The notes: generated from the letters alone by a model not told the origin. Numbered from the stretch's first letter, positions 41,580 through 51,052 are shown. The stretch is 64,000 nt of DNA from Streptantibioticus silvisoli (GCF_027947535.2 NZ_JAAGKO020000025.1:1-64000); one strand, 5' to 3'. Program-made: numbers and translations.

Positions 41580-42152
41580 TCAGCGTTCGAAGACGCCGGT
41601 CAGCCGGCCGCGGCCGAGGACGGGCGCGGTGACGGCGGGCAGGAGGGCGCGGGGCCGCAGCCGATCCACCGGCGGTGTGCCGGGGGCGCCGTCCACCGGC
41701 GTCGCGAGGGCGAACAGCTGGAAGACGTAGCGGTGCGGCCCGTGGCCCTTGACCGGTGCGGGGCCGTGGTAGCCGCGTCCGATGGTGGAACGCAGCACCC
41801 GCACCCCGGGGCCGGGCTGCTTCGCGGTCAGGGCGCCGGGCTCCAGGTGCCCGGTCGCCGGATCGATCAGGGCGAGGCAGTGCACGGCGGGCTTGCCGAT
41901 GGGGACGTCGACGTCCTCGACGGCCAGCAGCAGTTGCGCGGTGCCGGGCGGGGGCGTGGTCCAGGCCAGGTGGGGGGACCGGTCGTCGCCGCCGGCGGGC
42001 TTCGCGCAGGTCTCCAGCGGCATGACCTCGCCGTCGCCGAAGTGCCGGCTGGTGAGGGTCAGCGACTCGGGGCCGCGCAGGTTGGGCAGGTTCCACGCCA
42101 GATGGGTGTCGCCCGCCCTGCGGTTCTTCAGGAGCCGGCCGAGCAGGGTCAT
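41580..42152 (-). CDS. YbhB/YbcL-type PEBP family protein
   Basis: A 190-aa phosphatidylethanolamine-binding-protein fold. SPHLAWTTPPPGTAQLLLAVEDVDVP (about 59-84) holds the DPDxP-like motif. HGPHRYVFQLFALAT (about 135-149) is the second signature. It overlaps the isochorismatase gene by ATGA, forming a small operon with the MFS pump. The role in the operon is unknown. Confidence 0.83.
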   Translation of the reverse strand: MTLLGRLLKNRRAGDTHLAWNLPNLRGPESLTLTSRHFGDGEVMPLETCAKPAGGDDRSPHLAWTTPPPGTAQLLLAVEDVDVPIGKPAVHCLALIDPATGHLEPGALTAKQPGPGVRVLRSTIGRGYHGPAPVKGHGPHRYVFQLFALATPVDGAPGTPPVDRLRPRALLPAVTAPVLGRGRLTGVFER

Positions 42153-42718
42153 CGCGTCGCCTCGGCCTTCTCGGCGACCTCGGCACTGGTGGCGGTCTCG
42201 CCGAGCTTGGGAAAGACGCGCTCGACGCTGTGGCGGTGGGCCTCGGCGTCGGGGTCGGTCATCGCGTCGGTGGCCAGGACGACGTGGTAGCCGTGGTCGG
42301 AGGCCGAGCGGGCGGTCGACTCCACACCCGCGCTGGTCGAGATGCCGGCGAGCACGATCTGGGTGACGCCCAGATCCCGCAGGAGGGTGTCGAGGCCGGT
42401 GTCGTGGAACGCGCTGCGCCGCCGCTTGGTGATCAGGTGGTCGGTCGGCCGCACGTCGAGTTCGTCGATGAGGTCGGTCCAGTCGGCCGGCAGCGCGGCG
42501 CCGCTGCCGGACCATCCGACCTCGGTACGCCCCGGCGCCCGCCCGTTGACGTTGACCAGGACCACCGGCAGGCCGTGCCGCCGGAACTCGGCGGCCAGCT
42601 GGGAAGCGTGCTTGACGACGGTGGCGGTGGCCGGGTCGCCGGCGAGGGCCGAGACGATGCCCTTCTGCAGGTCGATGACGACCAGTGCGGCGGCGGGGTC
42701 GATCGTGGTGAGTGTCAT
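42149..42718 (-). CDS. isochorismatase-family cysteine hydrolase
   Basis: A 189-aa protein with ALVVIDLQKGIV (Asp16 nucleophile-base region), ITKRRRSAFHDTGLDTLLR (Lys) and LAGISTSAGVESTARSASD. The usual catalytic Cys of the GxxTxxCV motif is replaced (STSAGVES has Ser/Ala), so the hydrolase activity needs testing. The ATG has GGAG-like sequence upstream (AGGAGAAACAACC). It lies just downstream of the MFS gene. Confidence 0.83.
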   Translation of the reverse strand: MTLTTIDPAAALVVIDLQKGIVSALAGDPATATVVKHASQLAAEFRRHGLPVVLVNVNGRAPGRTEVGWSGSGAALPADWTDLIDELDVRPTDHLITKRRRSAFHDTGLDTLLRDLGVTQIVLAGISTSAGVESTARSASDHGYHVVLATDAMTDPDAEAHRHSVERVFPKLGETATSAEVAEKAEATR

Positions 42719-42777
42719 GGAAGGTTGTTTCTCCTGTGAATGCCGGCTGGTCGCCGGGGTCGGGCGGTGCGGTGGTC

Positions 42778-44541
42778 TCAGCCGCTGGGGTACCTGTCCG
42801 GCCGCGTGTGGGGGTCGCCGGTGGCGGCCTCCCGCGGTTCCGGGGTCCTGGCGGCGGGGCTGGTGCCTCGCAGCAGGGAGGCGAGGGCGGCGAGGAAGGC
42901 GAGGGCGGCACCAAAGGCGAACACGACGACCAGGCCGGAGTGGAACGGTCCGGCGATCAGGGTCGGGAAGAACTCGCGTCCGGTCAGGGCCTGTTGCTGC
43001 GCGGCCGTCAGGTGGGTCAGAGCGCCGCTGGGCCGCAGCAGGTGCTGGACCGGGTTGACGCCCAACTGGGCGGCGAACAGGGACGAGACCGGGGGCAGGC
43101 CGCCGACCTGGGCGGCGACGTGGGCCGGTACGCCCTGCTGCCGCAGTCCGCTGGTGAGGGTGTGCGGGAGGTTGCTGGCCAGCCCGGCGATCATGAGGGA
43201 GAAGAACACGCCGATGGACACGGCGGTGCCGGAGTTCTGGAAGGTGGCCCGCATGCCGGAGGCGACACCGCGCGAGGGGGCGGGCACGCTGCCCATGATC
43301 GACGAGGAGTTGGGGGAGGCGAACATGCCGCTGGCTATCCCGTTGAGCGCGATGAGCACCGCGAAGATCCAGTAACTGAAGTCGATCGGCACGAGCATCA
43401 GCCCCAGGAAGCTGCCGCCGAACAGCAGCGCGCCGCCGGTGGCCAGCCCCCGGGAGCCGATCCGGTCGGACAGGTACCCGGAGACGGGCCCCGCGGCGAG
43501 GAACCCGGCGGTCAGCGGCAGCATGAAGATGCCGGCCCACAGCGGCGTGTCGCTGTAGTCGTAGCCGTGCAACGGCAGCCAGATGCCCTGGAGCCAGATG
43601 ATCAGCACGAACTGCATCCCGCCGCGGCCGATCGAGATGGCCAGGCCCGCCAGGTTGCCGAAGGCGAAGGCCCGCAGCCGGAAGAGTCCCAGTTGGATCA
43701 TCGGCGCGGCGACGCGGTTCTCGATGACGACGAACGCCGCCAGCAGCAGCAGTCCGCCGGCTATCAGCGCGTCGACCAGCGGGTTGGTCCAGCCCATGGT
43801 GTGCCCGCCGTAGGGCTGGAGGCCGAAGGTGACCGCGATCAGGACCGCGCTGAGGCCCACCGCGAAGGTGATGTTGCCCCACCAGTCGATCCGGCCGCCG
43901 CCGCGCTTGCCGGTCTCCCGCAGGGTGCGGTAGGCCCACAGCGTGAAGAACACCCCGACGGGCACGTTCACCCAGAACACCGCCCGCCAGTCCCAGGCCG
44001 ACAGCAGACCGCCGGCGACCAGGCCGATGAACATCCCGCCCAGCCCCGCGACCTGGTTGATGCCCAGCGCGAAACCGCGCTGCTCCGCGGGGAAGGCGTC
44101 GGTCAGGATGGCGGCCGAGTTCGCGGTCAGCATCGAGCCGCCGACGGCCTGAAGCACCCGCCAGGCGATCAGCCACATCGCCCCGTGGCCGCCGTCGAAG
44201 GGGTCGAAGGACAGCAGGATCGAGGCGAAGGTGAAGACCGCGAACCCGGAGTTGTAGATCCGGACCCGGCCGTACATGTCCCCCAGCCGGCCCACGGTGA
44301 CCACCAGGACGGCCTGGACCAGCCGGTAGCCCATGATCATCCACAGCAGGTAGGCGATGTTGCCCGGGGCCAGCGGGTCCAGGTGCACGCCGCGGAAGAT
44401 CGCCGGCAGGGCGATCAGCACGATGGAGCCGTCCAGCGCGGACATGAAGACCGCGGCGGTCGTGTTCGTCAGCGCCGTCCACTTGTACCGGTCGTCACCG
44501 CCCGGGCGGCCCGGGGCGTGCGTCGTGGCGGAATCCGTCAT
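42778..44541 (-). CDS. MFS drug exporter, DHA2-type
   Basis: A 587-aa polytopic membrane protein with about 14 predicted helices. Motif A-like GRLGDMYGRVRIY (about 84-96), motif C-like GINQVAGLGGMFIG and a second-half GYLSDRIGSRG support the drug:H+ antiporter-2 family. The gene follows the MarR gene by 29 nt and precedes an isochorismatase, the typical layout of an inducible efflux operon. A long cytosolic or external insert lies near 440-510. Confidence 0.88.
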   Translation of the reverse strand: MTDSATTHAPGRPGGDDRYKWTALTNTTAAVFMSALDGSIVLIALPAIFRGVHLDPLAPGNIAYLLWMIMGYRLVQAVLVVTVGRLGDMYGRVRIYNSGFAVFTFASILLSFDPFDGGHGAMWLIAWRVLQAVGGSMLTANSAAILTDAFPAEQRGFALGINQVAGLGGMFIGLVAGGLLSAWDWRAVFWVNVPVGVFFTLWAYRTLRETGKRGGGRIDWWGNITFAVGLSAVLIAVTFGLQPYGGHTMGWTNPLVDALIAGGLLLLAAFVVIENRVAAPMIQLGLFRLRAFAFGNLAGLAISIGRGGMQFVLIIWLQGIWLPLHGYDYSDTPLWAGIFMLPLTAGFLAAGPVSGYLSDRIGSRGLATGGALLFGGSFLGLMLVPIDFSYWIFAVLIALNGIASGMFASPNSSSIMGSVPAPSRGVASGMRATFQNSGTAVSIGVFFSLMIAGLASNLPHTLTSGLRQQGVPAHVAAQVGGLPPVSSLFAAQLGVNPVQHLLRPSGALTHLTAAQQQALTGREFFPTLIAGPFHSGLVVVFAFGAALAFLAALASLLRGTSPAARTPEPREAATGDPHTRPDRYPSG

Positions 44542-44570
44542 CAGCTTGCTTCCTCAAGGTCGCGTCGGCG

Positions 44571-45011
44571 TCAGATGTTCTGGGCCAGCCGCTCCAGCAG
44601 CGGCGCGGCCGCTGCGAGCTGCTCCAGCTCCGTCGGGGTGAACGTGCCGCTGGTCAGGGCCCGCGCGATGAGTTCGTTCCGCGCGTTGCGCTTGTCCTTC
44701 AGCGCCTGCAGTCCGGCATCGGTCACCGACAGCACCACGCGCCTGCCGTCGTCCGGGTCGGCCCGGCGTTCGACCAGGCCACGGGCCCGCAGCGTGCCGA
44801 TCGTCGCCCCCATGGCCTGCGCGGTGATCTGCACCTCACGGGCCAGCGCCGAGGAGGTGGTGGGACCCGAACGGTCCAGGTGCGACAGGGCGGTCCGCTC
44901 GGGCAACGTCAGTCCGCCGCCGGTGGGCACTTGGCGTACGCGCCGCACGAGCACGCTGATGCTCGCCAGCAGGACTGCGGCGACGCCACCGGGGTCCAGA
45001 TCATCGTTCAT
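44571..45011 (-). CDS. MarR-family transcriptional regulator
   Basis: A 146-aa winged-helix repressor. LTLPERTALSHLDRSGPTTSSALAREVQITAQAMGATIGTL (about 34-74) is the helix-turn-helix and GLVERRADPDDGRRVVLSVTDAG is the wing. It heads the MFS/isochorismatase/PEBP operon and probably represses it. The start ATG is directly preceded by an AT-rich leader. Confidence 0.88.
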   Translation of the reverse strand: MNDDLDPGGVAAVLLASISVLVRRVRQVPTGGGLTLPERTALSHLDRSGPTTSSALAREVQITAQAMGATIGTLRARGLVERRADPDDGRRVVLSVTDAGLQALKDKRNARNELIARALTSGTFTPTELEQLAAAAPLLERLAQNI

Positions 45012-45055
45012 ATGTTAAGGCTACTTTATCAGGTTGGTTTAGTACATCGGCGGGT
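45012..45055 (-). promoter_or_regulatory. AT-rich MarR promoter/operator
   Basis: Upstream of the marR start is a 35-bp AT-rich island, containing on the minus strand TACTAAACCAACCTGATAAA and CCTTAACAT. In this GC-rich DNA it stands out as the operon promoter. GATAAA is a likely -10. Confidence 0.55.
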
Positions 45056-45792
45056 CGCATCGCCGTACTGCCGGGGAGAGGGGGGCGGGGGGCGCGGGAG
45101 CGGGGGCGGTGCTCGGCGCTGAGGGTTCGGCGCCGGGTGCGGGGTCGGCGCTGGGTGCGGGACCAGCGCCGGGTGCGGGGTTCGCGCGGGGGCCGGCGCC
45201 GGATGCCGCTTCGGCCGGCCGCCGGAAGGGGCCGCACCGGTGAACGTCCGATGCGGGCGCGATTCCCGCGGTGGGTGAGGAGGAGGCCGTCGAGGGAGGG
45301 CACGGTACGCGCCGACCGGGACGGGGCATGGCGAGGTCCGGGGCTTCCGCGTGGAGCTGTAAGGGGTGTTCGGGGAACCCCTGCGCCGGACGTGCGAACT
45401 GTTCGGCCGGCGGCCGGGTGCGGCCGGCGCCGGAGGACGGGACGCACGACCCCCGGTTTCTGGCGGACGCGGAGAGCCTCGGGCGGCAGCACGGAACGGA
45501 CGGGCCCGTGCTCACCGGCCCGGACGAGTACGGGAGCCGCCCGAGGAACACCGGTGAACGGGCCGGGCGGCCACTCCGGCGGCGGCCCGGCTGCGCCCGA
45601 CGACTGCCCGGGCGGCTCCGCCGGCGTTCCGCCCGTCAAGCCGTCCACTGCGACGTCCACCGCGACGTCCGGCCGCGCCGCCACGCCCGGCACCCCGGGC
45701 GCCGGAGGGCCGGAAACCCGGGGTGCGGGGGTGCCAGGAGACGGGGGTCCGGGGACGTGCGGGGCGGAGGCCGCGCGCGGCGCCGGGGTCGG
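45056..45792. other. non-coding region with 18-bp repeats
   Basis: No gene is seen between marR and the amidohydrolase stop. Frames crossing it are low-complexity. It holds the 18-bp repeats listed separately. One short frame from 45271 has no recognisable domain. Confidence 0.45.
45129..45182. repeat. 18-bp tandem repeat, three units
   Basis: GGCGCCGGGTGCGGGGTC, GGCGCTGGGTGCGGGACC and AGCGCCGGGTGCGGGGTT follow one another directly, with weaker partial units on both sides. Confidence 0.7.
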
Positions 45793-46887
45793 TCAGACCG
45801 TCGGGTGTTCCACGCCGGCGCACCACACCTGGCGGATGCGGCGTGTCGCGCGGATGTCGTCGAGGGGGTCGCCGTCGATCAGGACGAGGTCGGCGCGCAG
45901 TCCGGGCGTGACGGCTCCGCGGTCGGGCAGGCCGAAGTGGCGGGCGGGCAGGCAGGTGGCGGCGCGCAGTGCGTCCACGGTGGTCAGGCCGGCGTCCACG
46001 AGCAGTTCCAGCTCATCGTGCAGGCTCTCCCCGTGCGGGGGGTGGAACGGTACGCCGGTCTGGGAGTTGGCGTCGGTGCCCGCCAGCACGGGAACCCCCG
46101 CGCGGTACAGGGCCCCCACGCTCTGTGAGGCGCCGGCGAAGGCCTCCCCCACGTGGTACACCTCCGCGCAGCCCTTCATCATGGTCAGCGTGGGCACCAC
46201 GACCCGGTCCGCACGGGCCAGGCAGGTCACCACGTCGTCCTCCAGCGGCGGCCCGAGCGGCACGTGGGTGACGATGTCCGCGTCGATCCCGGTGATCGTG
46301 CGGTAGGCACCGTGGGTGGAGGCGTGGGCGATCACCTTCCGGCCGTGGGCGTGGGCGGCGGCGACCACGGCCTCGATGGTCGGCAGATCGGGACCGCCCT
46401 CGCCGGGCCCCTCCACGATGATCTTGATGAAGTCCGCGCCCTCGGCGACCCGCCGGGCGACGAAGCGGCCCGCCCGCCGCGGCCCGCGGACGACGGCCCT
46501 CCTGGCCATCCCCGGAATCCGGGCGTGTACCCCGCCCGGCCCGATCACCGGGGTCCCGGTGCCGCGGACCGACGTCGTCCCCGGCATGTCCCGCGGCTCG
46601 GCGGGCAGGTCGGCCATCTCCAGGCAGGTCGTGACGCCCCAGGCGGCCATCCGCTTCAGGCTCTCGTGCCCCATGAGGTGGGCGTGGGTGTCGATGAGCC
46701 CCGGCAGCAGCACGGCCCCGTCGCAGTCGACCTCCTGCGCGTCCGGCCCGGCCTCCGTTCCGATGACGCCGCCGTCGATGACGACGGCGCGCCTGCCGGT
46801 CAGTTCCTGTCCGTCGAAGACCCGGACGTTCCTCAGGACCGTCCTGCCCACGGCGACGCCCTGATCGGTGTACGGCGAATGCGCCAT
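45793..46887 (-). CDS. amidohydrolase-family metal-dependent hydrolase
   Basis: A 364-aa amidohydrolase/prolidase-like protein. Metal ligands: LPGLIDTHAHLMGH (HxH, about 61-74), DFIKIIVEG (Lys about 156), VIAHASTHG and VLAGTDAN (Asp about 279). It has the composite domain at both ends typical of the family (RNVRVFDGQEL and GLRADLVLIDGDPLDDI). The substrate is unknown. No signal peptide. The ATG follows CCGGGAGAACGA. Confidence 0.86.
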   Translation of the reverse strand: MAHSPYTDQGVAVGRTVLRNVRVFDGQELTGRRAVVIDGGVIGTEAGPDAQEVDCDGAVLLPGLIDTHAHLMGHESLKRMAAWGVTTCLEMADLPAEPRDMPGTTSVRGTGTPVIGPGGVHARIPGMARRAVVRGPRRAGRFVARRVAEGADFIKIIVEGPGEGGPDLPTIEAVVAAAHAHGRKVIAHASTHGAYRTITGIDADIVTHVPLGPPLEDDVVTCLARADRVVVPTLTMMKGCAEVYHVGEAFAGASQSVGALYRAGVPVLAGTDANSQTGVPFHPPHGESLHDELELLVDAGLTTVDALRAATCLPARHFGLPDRGAVTPGLRADLVLIDGDPLDDIRATRRIRQVWCAGVEHPTV

Positions 46888-47453
46888 TCGTTCTCCCGGC
46901 TGTCTACGACATGTCGCCGCTCCCTCTCGACCGGCGACCGGCTGATCGTGTGCTCACCCGATCATGCCCCGGACACGGCAGAGTCAGGAGGTGGTCCGGG
47001 CGAGATCCAGTGGGCCACCAGGAAGTCGGCTGATCTGCCCCGCTCCCCGCCGGCCGGTTCTGTCCTGCCCGGGGTGACGGGGTTGTCTGTTGGCAGAGGC
47101 GTTCACGGAGTGGTTCGTCCGGCCCGGGTCCGGGGTGCCGTCCGCCCCGTCCGCCGACCGGCCCCGGGACTCAGGGGTACGGCGAGGTGGACCGGGCTGC
47201 GACGGCCCAGGTGTTTTCCGCACACACCGGCTGCCGCCGAGCCACCCCCGAGCGGTGATCTGCCCCCGCAGTGCGGGCGGTTGACCTGCCCGGGAGGGGG
47301 TCGCGGAGACGAACGGCGGGCAGCGAGTGACGGTCTGACGCACTCCCCCACGCCTGGGCCCATCGATCTCCCGAACCCGCACCCGTTCGGCCAATCGGCC
47401 CATCGCACAGCTCACGGAGACCGGGCGCGTGGAAGCGGGCGGGCCCCGTGATG
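46888..47453. other. intergenic region, no gene seen
   Basis: A 566-bp gap between the lipB stop and the amidohydrolase start, both minus strand. Short Pro/Arg-rich frames only. The amidohydrolase promoter must lie near 46888-46990. Confidence 0.45.
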
Positions 47454-48116
47454 TCACACCGCCCCGAGCGCCGCGGCCACGGCGTCCCGCACCGCTCGTT
47501 CGGCAGGGGCGGGCTCGTCCATGGCCGCGGCCATCTCCTTGAGGGAGGTCATGGCCACCTCGGGCAGTCCGCAGGCCGTGAAGGTCGAGAACGGGGCCAG
47601 GTCCGGCGCGACGCTCAAGGCGAATCCGTGGCTGGTCACGCCGCCACGAATCCTCATACCGATCGAGGCGACCTTCGTGTGCCCCGGCGTCCTACCCCGA
47701 CCAGGCTCCGGGCCTTGAGTGGGGGTGTCACGTCGGACGGCCCGCAGGCCCAGCGAGTCCAGGGCGGTGATCAAGCCTTCCTCCAGCCGGCGCACGACGT
47801 CCCCGGGACCGCGCTCGCGGAGATCAACCACCAGGTAGCCGATCAGTTGCCCCGGCCCGTGGTACGTCGCCTGACCACCCCTGTCCGCCTCGACCAGCGG
47901 GATCCCGGCGTGCAACGGCAGTTCGCGACGCGGCGTCCGGGCGCTGTAGGTGATCACCGGCGGATGGGTGAGCAGTGCCAGCCGATCCGCGATCAACCCT
48001 TCCTGCCGCTGGTGGACCCATCTGCCCATCCGCTCAATCGCTTCGATGTAGGGGACCTCACCCAGATCGACCCGCTCGAGTTCCCGCTCGCCAACACCCG
48101 GCCCTCTCGGTGCCAC
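47454..48116 (-). CDS. lipB: octanoyl-[ACP]:protein N-octanoyltransferase
   Basis: A 220-aa LipB. Motifs: THPPVITYSART, RGGQATYHGPGQLIGYLVVDL (about 75-95), the catalytic Lys in GHTKVASIGMRIRGGVTSHGFALSV (about 145) and the catalytic Cys in TFTACGLPEVAMTSL (about 180). It transfers octanoate from ACP to lipoyl-dependent enzymes. The GTG start is uncertain, since several in-frame GTGs cluster upstream and none has a clear ribosome site. No lipA adjoins it, so this may be a second copy. Confidence 0.87.
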   Translation of the reverse strand: MAPRGPGVGERELERVDLGEVPYIEAIERMGRWVHQRQEGLIADRLALLTHPPVITYSARTPRRELPLHAGIPLVEADRGGQATYHGPGQLIGYLVVDLRERGPGDVVRRLEEGLITALDSLGLRAVRRDTPTQGPEPGRGRTPGHTKVASIGMRIRGGVTSHGFALSVAPDLAPFSTFTACGLPEVAMTSLKEMAAAMDEPAPAERAVRDAVAAALGAV

Positions 48117-48351
48117 ACCCACTCGACAGACACGCAGAGCGTACGCCGGACGAAAAGGGCGCCCCGGGCGAACGCCGCCTGATGAGGCGCCGGCAACTCG
48201 CGCGCTTCCCGCGCCCGCCGTTGCGCTTCCCGGCAAGCCGCCCGCCGTACGAACCCGCGCCCCGTCGTCGCCGGCCGGCGGCGCCCGCCAGCGCTCCGGT
48301 CGCCCCTGGGCCACCCCGGCTCATGAGGGCTCGCCGGACTACGCTGAGGTC

Positions 48352-49506
48352 GTGAACCGTACCGATCGCTTGTACGCCCTGGTCGAGGAGCTTCGGGCGG
48401 TGGCGCCGCGGCCCCGCAGTGCGGCGTGGCTGGCCCGGCGGTTCGAGGTCAGCGTGCGTACCGTCGAGCGGGATCTTGAGGCGCTGCGCCGGTCGGGGCT
48501 GCCGATCCGCAGTGCGACCGGGCGGGCCGGCGGTCACAGCCTGGACCGGGATCGCACGCTGCCGCCGGTGACCCTCACGGCCGGTGAGGCCCTCGCCATC
48601 AGCGTCGCCCTGCGGGCCGCGGAGCCCACCCCGTTCGCGGCGGCCGCGCGCCGCGCCGGGCAGAAGGTGCTGGCGGTGCTGCCGGCCGACGTACGGCGGC
48701 GGGAGGCGGCGCTCGCCCGGCAGGTGCGCCGGATCGGGGACCACGCGCCCGTCGGAAGCGCCAAGTTGGGCGATGTCATCGGCGACGCGCTGGTCGCCGG
48801 GCGCGTCCTGCGCCTCGCCTACACCGACCGGGCCGGTGCCGTGACCACGCGTGACGTCGAGCCGCTGGGACTGCTGTGGGGGCCGCACGGCTGGTACCTC
48901 GCCGGCTGGTGCCGGCTGCGGTCCGCGGTCCGCGGCTTCCAGCTCGACCGGATCGCCTCCGCGGAGTTGTCGGACGAACGGGCCGCGCCGCGTGAGCCGC
49001 AGTGGGCGGCCGAGCTGGAACGCCTGGACGCCGAACGTTCGCGAGGTGACCTCGGGCCTCGCGAGGTGAGCCGAACACCGCGATGTGACCCCGAACACCG
49101 ACAGGACGGTGTCGCCGTGGGCCGCGAGGCTGTTCCGCATGGACAACGAGAAGCGCATGATCGCCTGGTGCCGGATGTGGACCGAGGACCCCTCGCTGGC
49201 GCACGACCTGATGTCCGACGGCTGCGTGCAGTGGTCGGGGCAGGGCGAGCGCCTGGACGCGGTGGTCGGCCCGGCCGAGCAGGAACAGTTCGTCACCGCG
49301 TACCAGGCCCGCCAGGTCAACGTGTACAGCCCGCGCGTGCTCATCGACGCCGGGGACCGGTTCGCCTACCTGTGGGACGTGACGACGCCCGACGGCCAGG
49401 TGCTGACCGGCCTGGACGTCAACATCCTCAATGGCTCCCACGTCCAGGAGAACTGGACGTTCGTGGGACGACGGCGCTGCGAGCTGCCCGATCCCGGCCC
49501 CAGTGA
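48352..49506 (+). CDS. WYL/YafY-type transcriptional regulator with run-on 3' end
   Basis: The N-terminal helix-turn-helix is MNRTDRLYALVEELR through VSVRTVERDLEALRRSGLPI (about 1-55). The WYL domain spans about 130-215 (VLRLAYTDRAGAV, PLGLLWGPHGWYLAGWCRLR, FQLDRI). Homology ends near residue 228 (about 49035). The frame then stays open to residue 384, running out of frame through the next gene, where it encodes Arg/Pro/Gly-rich sequence. The real product probably ended near 49035-49070 and lost its stop by a frameshift at the CGCGAGGTGA repeats there. Confidence 0.75.
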   Translation: MNRTDRLYALVEELRAVAPRPRSAAWLARRFEVSVRTVERDLEALRRSGLPIRSATGRAGGHSLDRDRTLPPVTLTAGEALAISVALRAAEPTPFAAAARRAGQKVLAVLPADVRRREAALARQVRRIGDHAPVGSAKLGDVIGDALVAGRVLRLAYTDRAGAVTTRDVEPLGLLWGPHGWYLAGWCRLRSAVRGFQLDRIASAELSDERAAPREPQWAAELERLDAERSRGDLGPREVSRTPRCDPEHRQDGVAVGREAVPHGQREAHDRLVPDVDRGPLAGARPDVRRLRAVVGAGRAPGRGGRPGRAGTVRHRVPGPPGQRVQPARAHRRRGPVRLPVGRDDARRPGADRPGRQHPQWLPRPGELDVRGTTALRAARSRPQ

Positions 49507-49876
49507 GCCGGCTCCGACCGCCCCGGCCGCGATCGAGGAGCTGGCACGTCGCTGGGTGCGGTTCCGCAACGGCCGGACCGAACCGGCGGAGGAGTTGGTG
49601 ACCGGCGACTTCGCCCTGTTCTCCGCGGCGGGTCCGGCCGGTGACGTGAGCGGCCCGGCCGAACTCGCCACCCTGGTGGAGCGACAGGCCGTCACCGCCC
49701 TCACGATCCACCGGGAACCCGTCGTCGACCTCGGCCGGGGGCGCGTCGCGTTCCTCTGGACGGCCACGTCCGCGGCCGACGGAACCACGGTCGGCGGGGC
49801 CGACGTCCTGACGGTGCGCGACGGCCGGTTCGCGTGCGCGTGGTCCTTCACCGGCATGCGCCCTTTCCGGTACTGA
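49139..49876 (+). CDS. SnoaL-like/NTF2-fold two-repeat protein
   Basis: A 245-aa protein made of two NTF2-like halves. Residues about 1-115 are MIAWCRMWTEDPSLAHDLM through VNILNGSHVQENWTFVG. Residues about 135-245 are LARRWVRFRNGRTEPAEELV through VLTVRDGRFACAWSFTGMR. Such proteins bind or convert small polar compounds. The ATG at MDNEKRM is preferred (GCGAGGC upstream) over an earlier ATG with no ribosome site. It is probably controlled by the WYL regulator directly upstream. Confidence 0.75.
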   Translation: MDNEKRMIAWCRMWTEDPSLAHDLMSDGCVQWSGQGERLDAVVGPAEQEQFVTAYQARQVNVYSPRVLIDAGDRFAYLWDVTTPDGQVLTGLDVNILNGSHVQENWTFVGRRRCELPDPGPSEPAPTAPAAIEELARRWVRFRNGRTEPAEELVTGDFALFSAAGPAGDVSGPAELATLVERQAVTALTIHREPVVDLGRGRVAFLWTATSAADGTTVGGADVLTVRDGRFACAWSFTGMRPFRY

Positions 49877-50446
49877 GGTCCGCGTCCGCCGAGCGGTGAA
49901 ACGCGCGATCGTCAGGGCGATGAGCCGATCAACCTCACGGCTGAGACGCCGGCGCATCACCGCGACCGCCGGTCCGGACCGCCTCCGGCTCCCCACCGCA
50001 CGGTCGACCGGCTGCGCGGCCCGGCGGGAGCGCGGCCGGTCGCGGTAGTCGCGGCCGGTCGCGTTCGGTCGCGGTGACCCGTGTCGCGGCGGGCGAGGGC
50101 GACGGCGCGGACCGGTGCGGACGCGCAGGCTCTGCCGGCGTGCCGATGGCCTTGGGGGTCCCGGAGCGTTTGACGCTCTTACCGGCGTCGCAGTGAGGTG
50201 CTCTGCGTTCGTTCCTGGCGCTGGGCGTCCGGGGCCGGCGCTCCCCGGCCCCGCAAAGCAGCTCAAGCGCGCCGTCCACCGCTCCGCCCGAGCCCTCGAA
50301 CGCCCCGTCCGCGTCCGGCTCGCCGACGAAAAGCAGCCCATCCCCTTTGCCCGGGGAAAGACCGCCGACGCGATCTACGACAAGGTCGCCGCCGACTGCC
50401 GATGAATCTTCGAATCAGGTCGCCAAGGGATGGGGCGGCTGTTCGG
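49877..50446. other. gap with possible gene remnant
   Basis: A 570-bp gap. A plus-strand frame 50115-50405 ends in KQPIPFARGKTADAIYDKV, which looks more protein-like than the rest but matches nothing I know; it may be a remnant. Repeats of GCGGCCGGTCGCGGT type lie at 50030-50080. Confidence 0.35.
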
Positions 50447-50947
50447 TCAACTCCCGGAGTGCAGCGGCAGGGCGAACCACAGATCGTCGACGAAGCTTCC
50501 GTCGGGCAGCCGCATTTCCTCGCTGAGCCGACCTTCCAGTGCGAATCCGTGCCTCTCGTAGAGTGAGATCGCGCCGTGGTTGGAGGACAGCGCACGAAGA
50601 CCCAGCTTTCGGGCCCCACGTGCGCGAGCCAGCTCGATCAAAGCTCCGATCAACAACGATCCGACCCCCCGCCCCCGCGCCGAAGGGGACACCGCCAGCG
50701 CCTCGAAGTGCAGGACGTGCTCGTTCGCCGGTATCCGCATGTGCCGACCGATCCGCGCGTAGCCCAGAACGGTCCCGTTCGACACCGCTACCAACACGTC
50801 CTCCGGCTGCCTGCGGTCTCCGAAAAAGGGATCCGAGGCCGGCTGAGGTGCCACGACCCACAATTCCGGCGGCCATGACTCAGCGTCAAGAATCGCCAAC
50901 GCTCGGTCGTCGGCAGTTGTCGCAGTCCGGATCTCTATTTCAGGCAT
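50447..50947 (-). CDS. GNAT-family N-acetyltransferase
   Basis: A 166-aa GNAT resembling RimI-type enzymes. It has the acetyl-CoA loop LAVSPSARGRGVGSLLIGALI (about 88-108) and the C-terminal RALSSNHGAISLYERHGFALEGRL. The start ATG follows TAGACTCCTGTT. The target is unknown. Confidence 0.85.
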   Translation of the reverse strand: MPEIEIRTATTADDRALAILDAESWPPELWVVAPQPASDPFFGDRRQPEDVLVAVSNGTVLGYARIGRHMRIPANEHVLHFEALAVSPSARGRGVGSLLIGALIELARARGARKLGLRALSSNHGAISLYERHGFALEGRLSEEMRLPDGSFVDDLWFALPLHSGS

Positions 50948-51052
50948 AACAGGAGTCTAATGCTCCGGTCATGGGTCCGATCAATGGTCGGGATTCAAGG
51001 ATCCGGCTGAGAGCAGATCCGAGATCTGCCGTTTCCGGGGTACAGCCGCTCG

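Noticed and set aside
45137..46306. Plus-strand frame of 389 aa
   Set aside because: Antisense of the amidohydrolase and of 18-bp repeats; no similarity.
50115..50405. Possible 96-aa protein with KQPIPFARGKTADAIYDKV
   Set aside because: No ribosome site, no recognised family; kept only as a possible remnant in the gap note.
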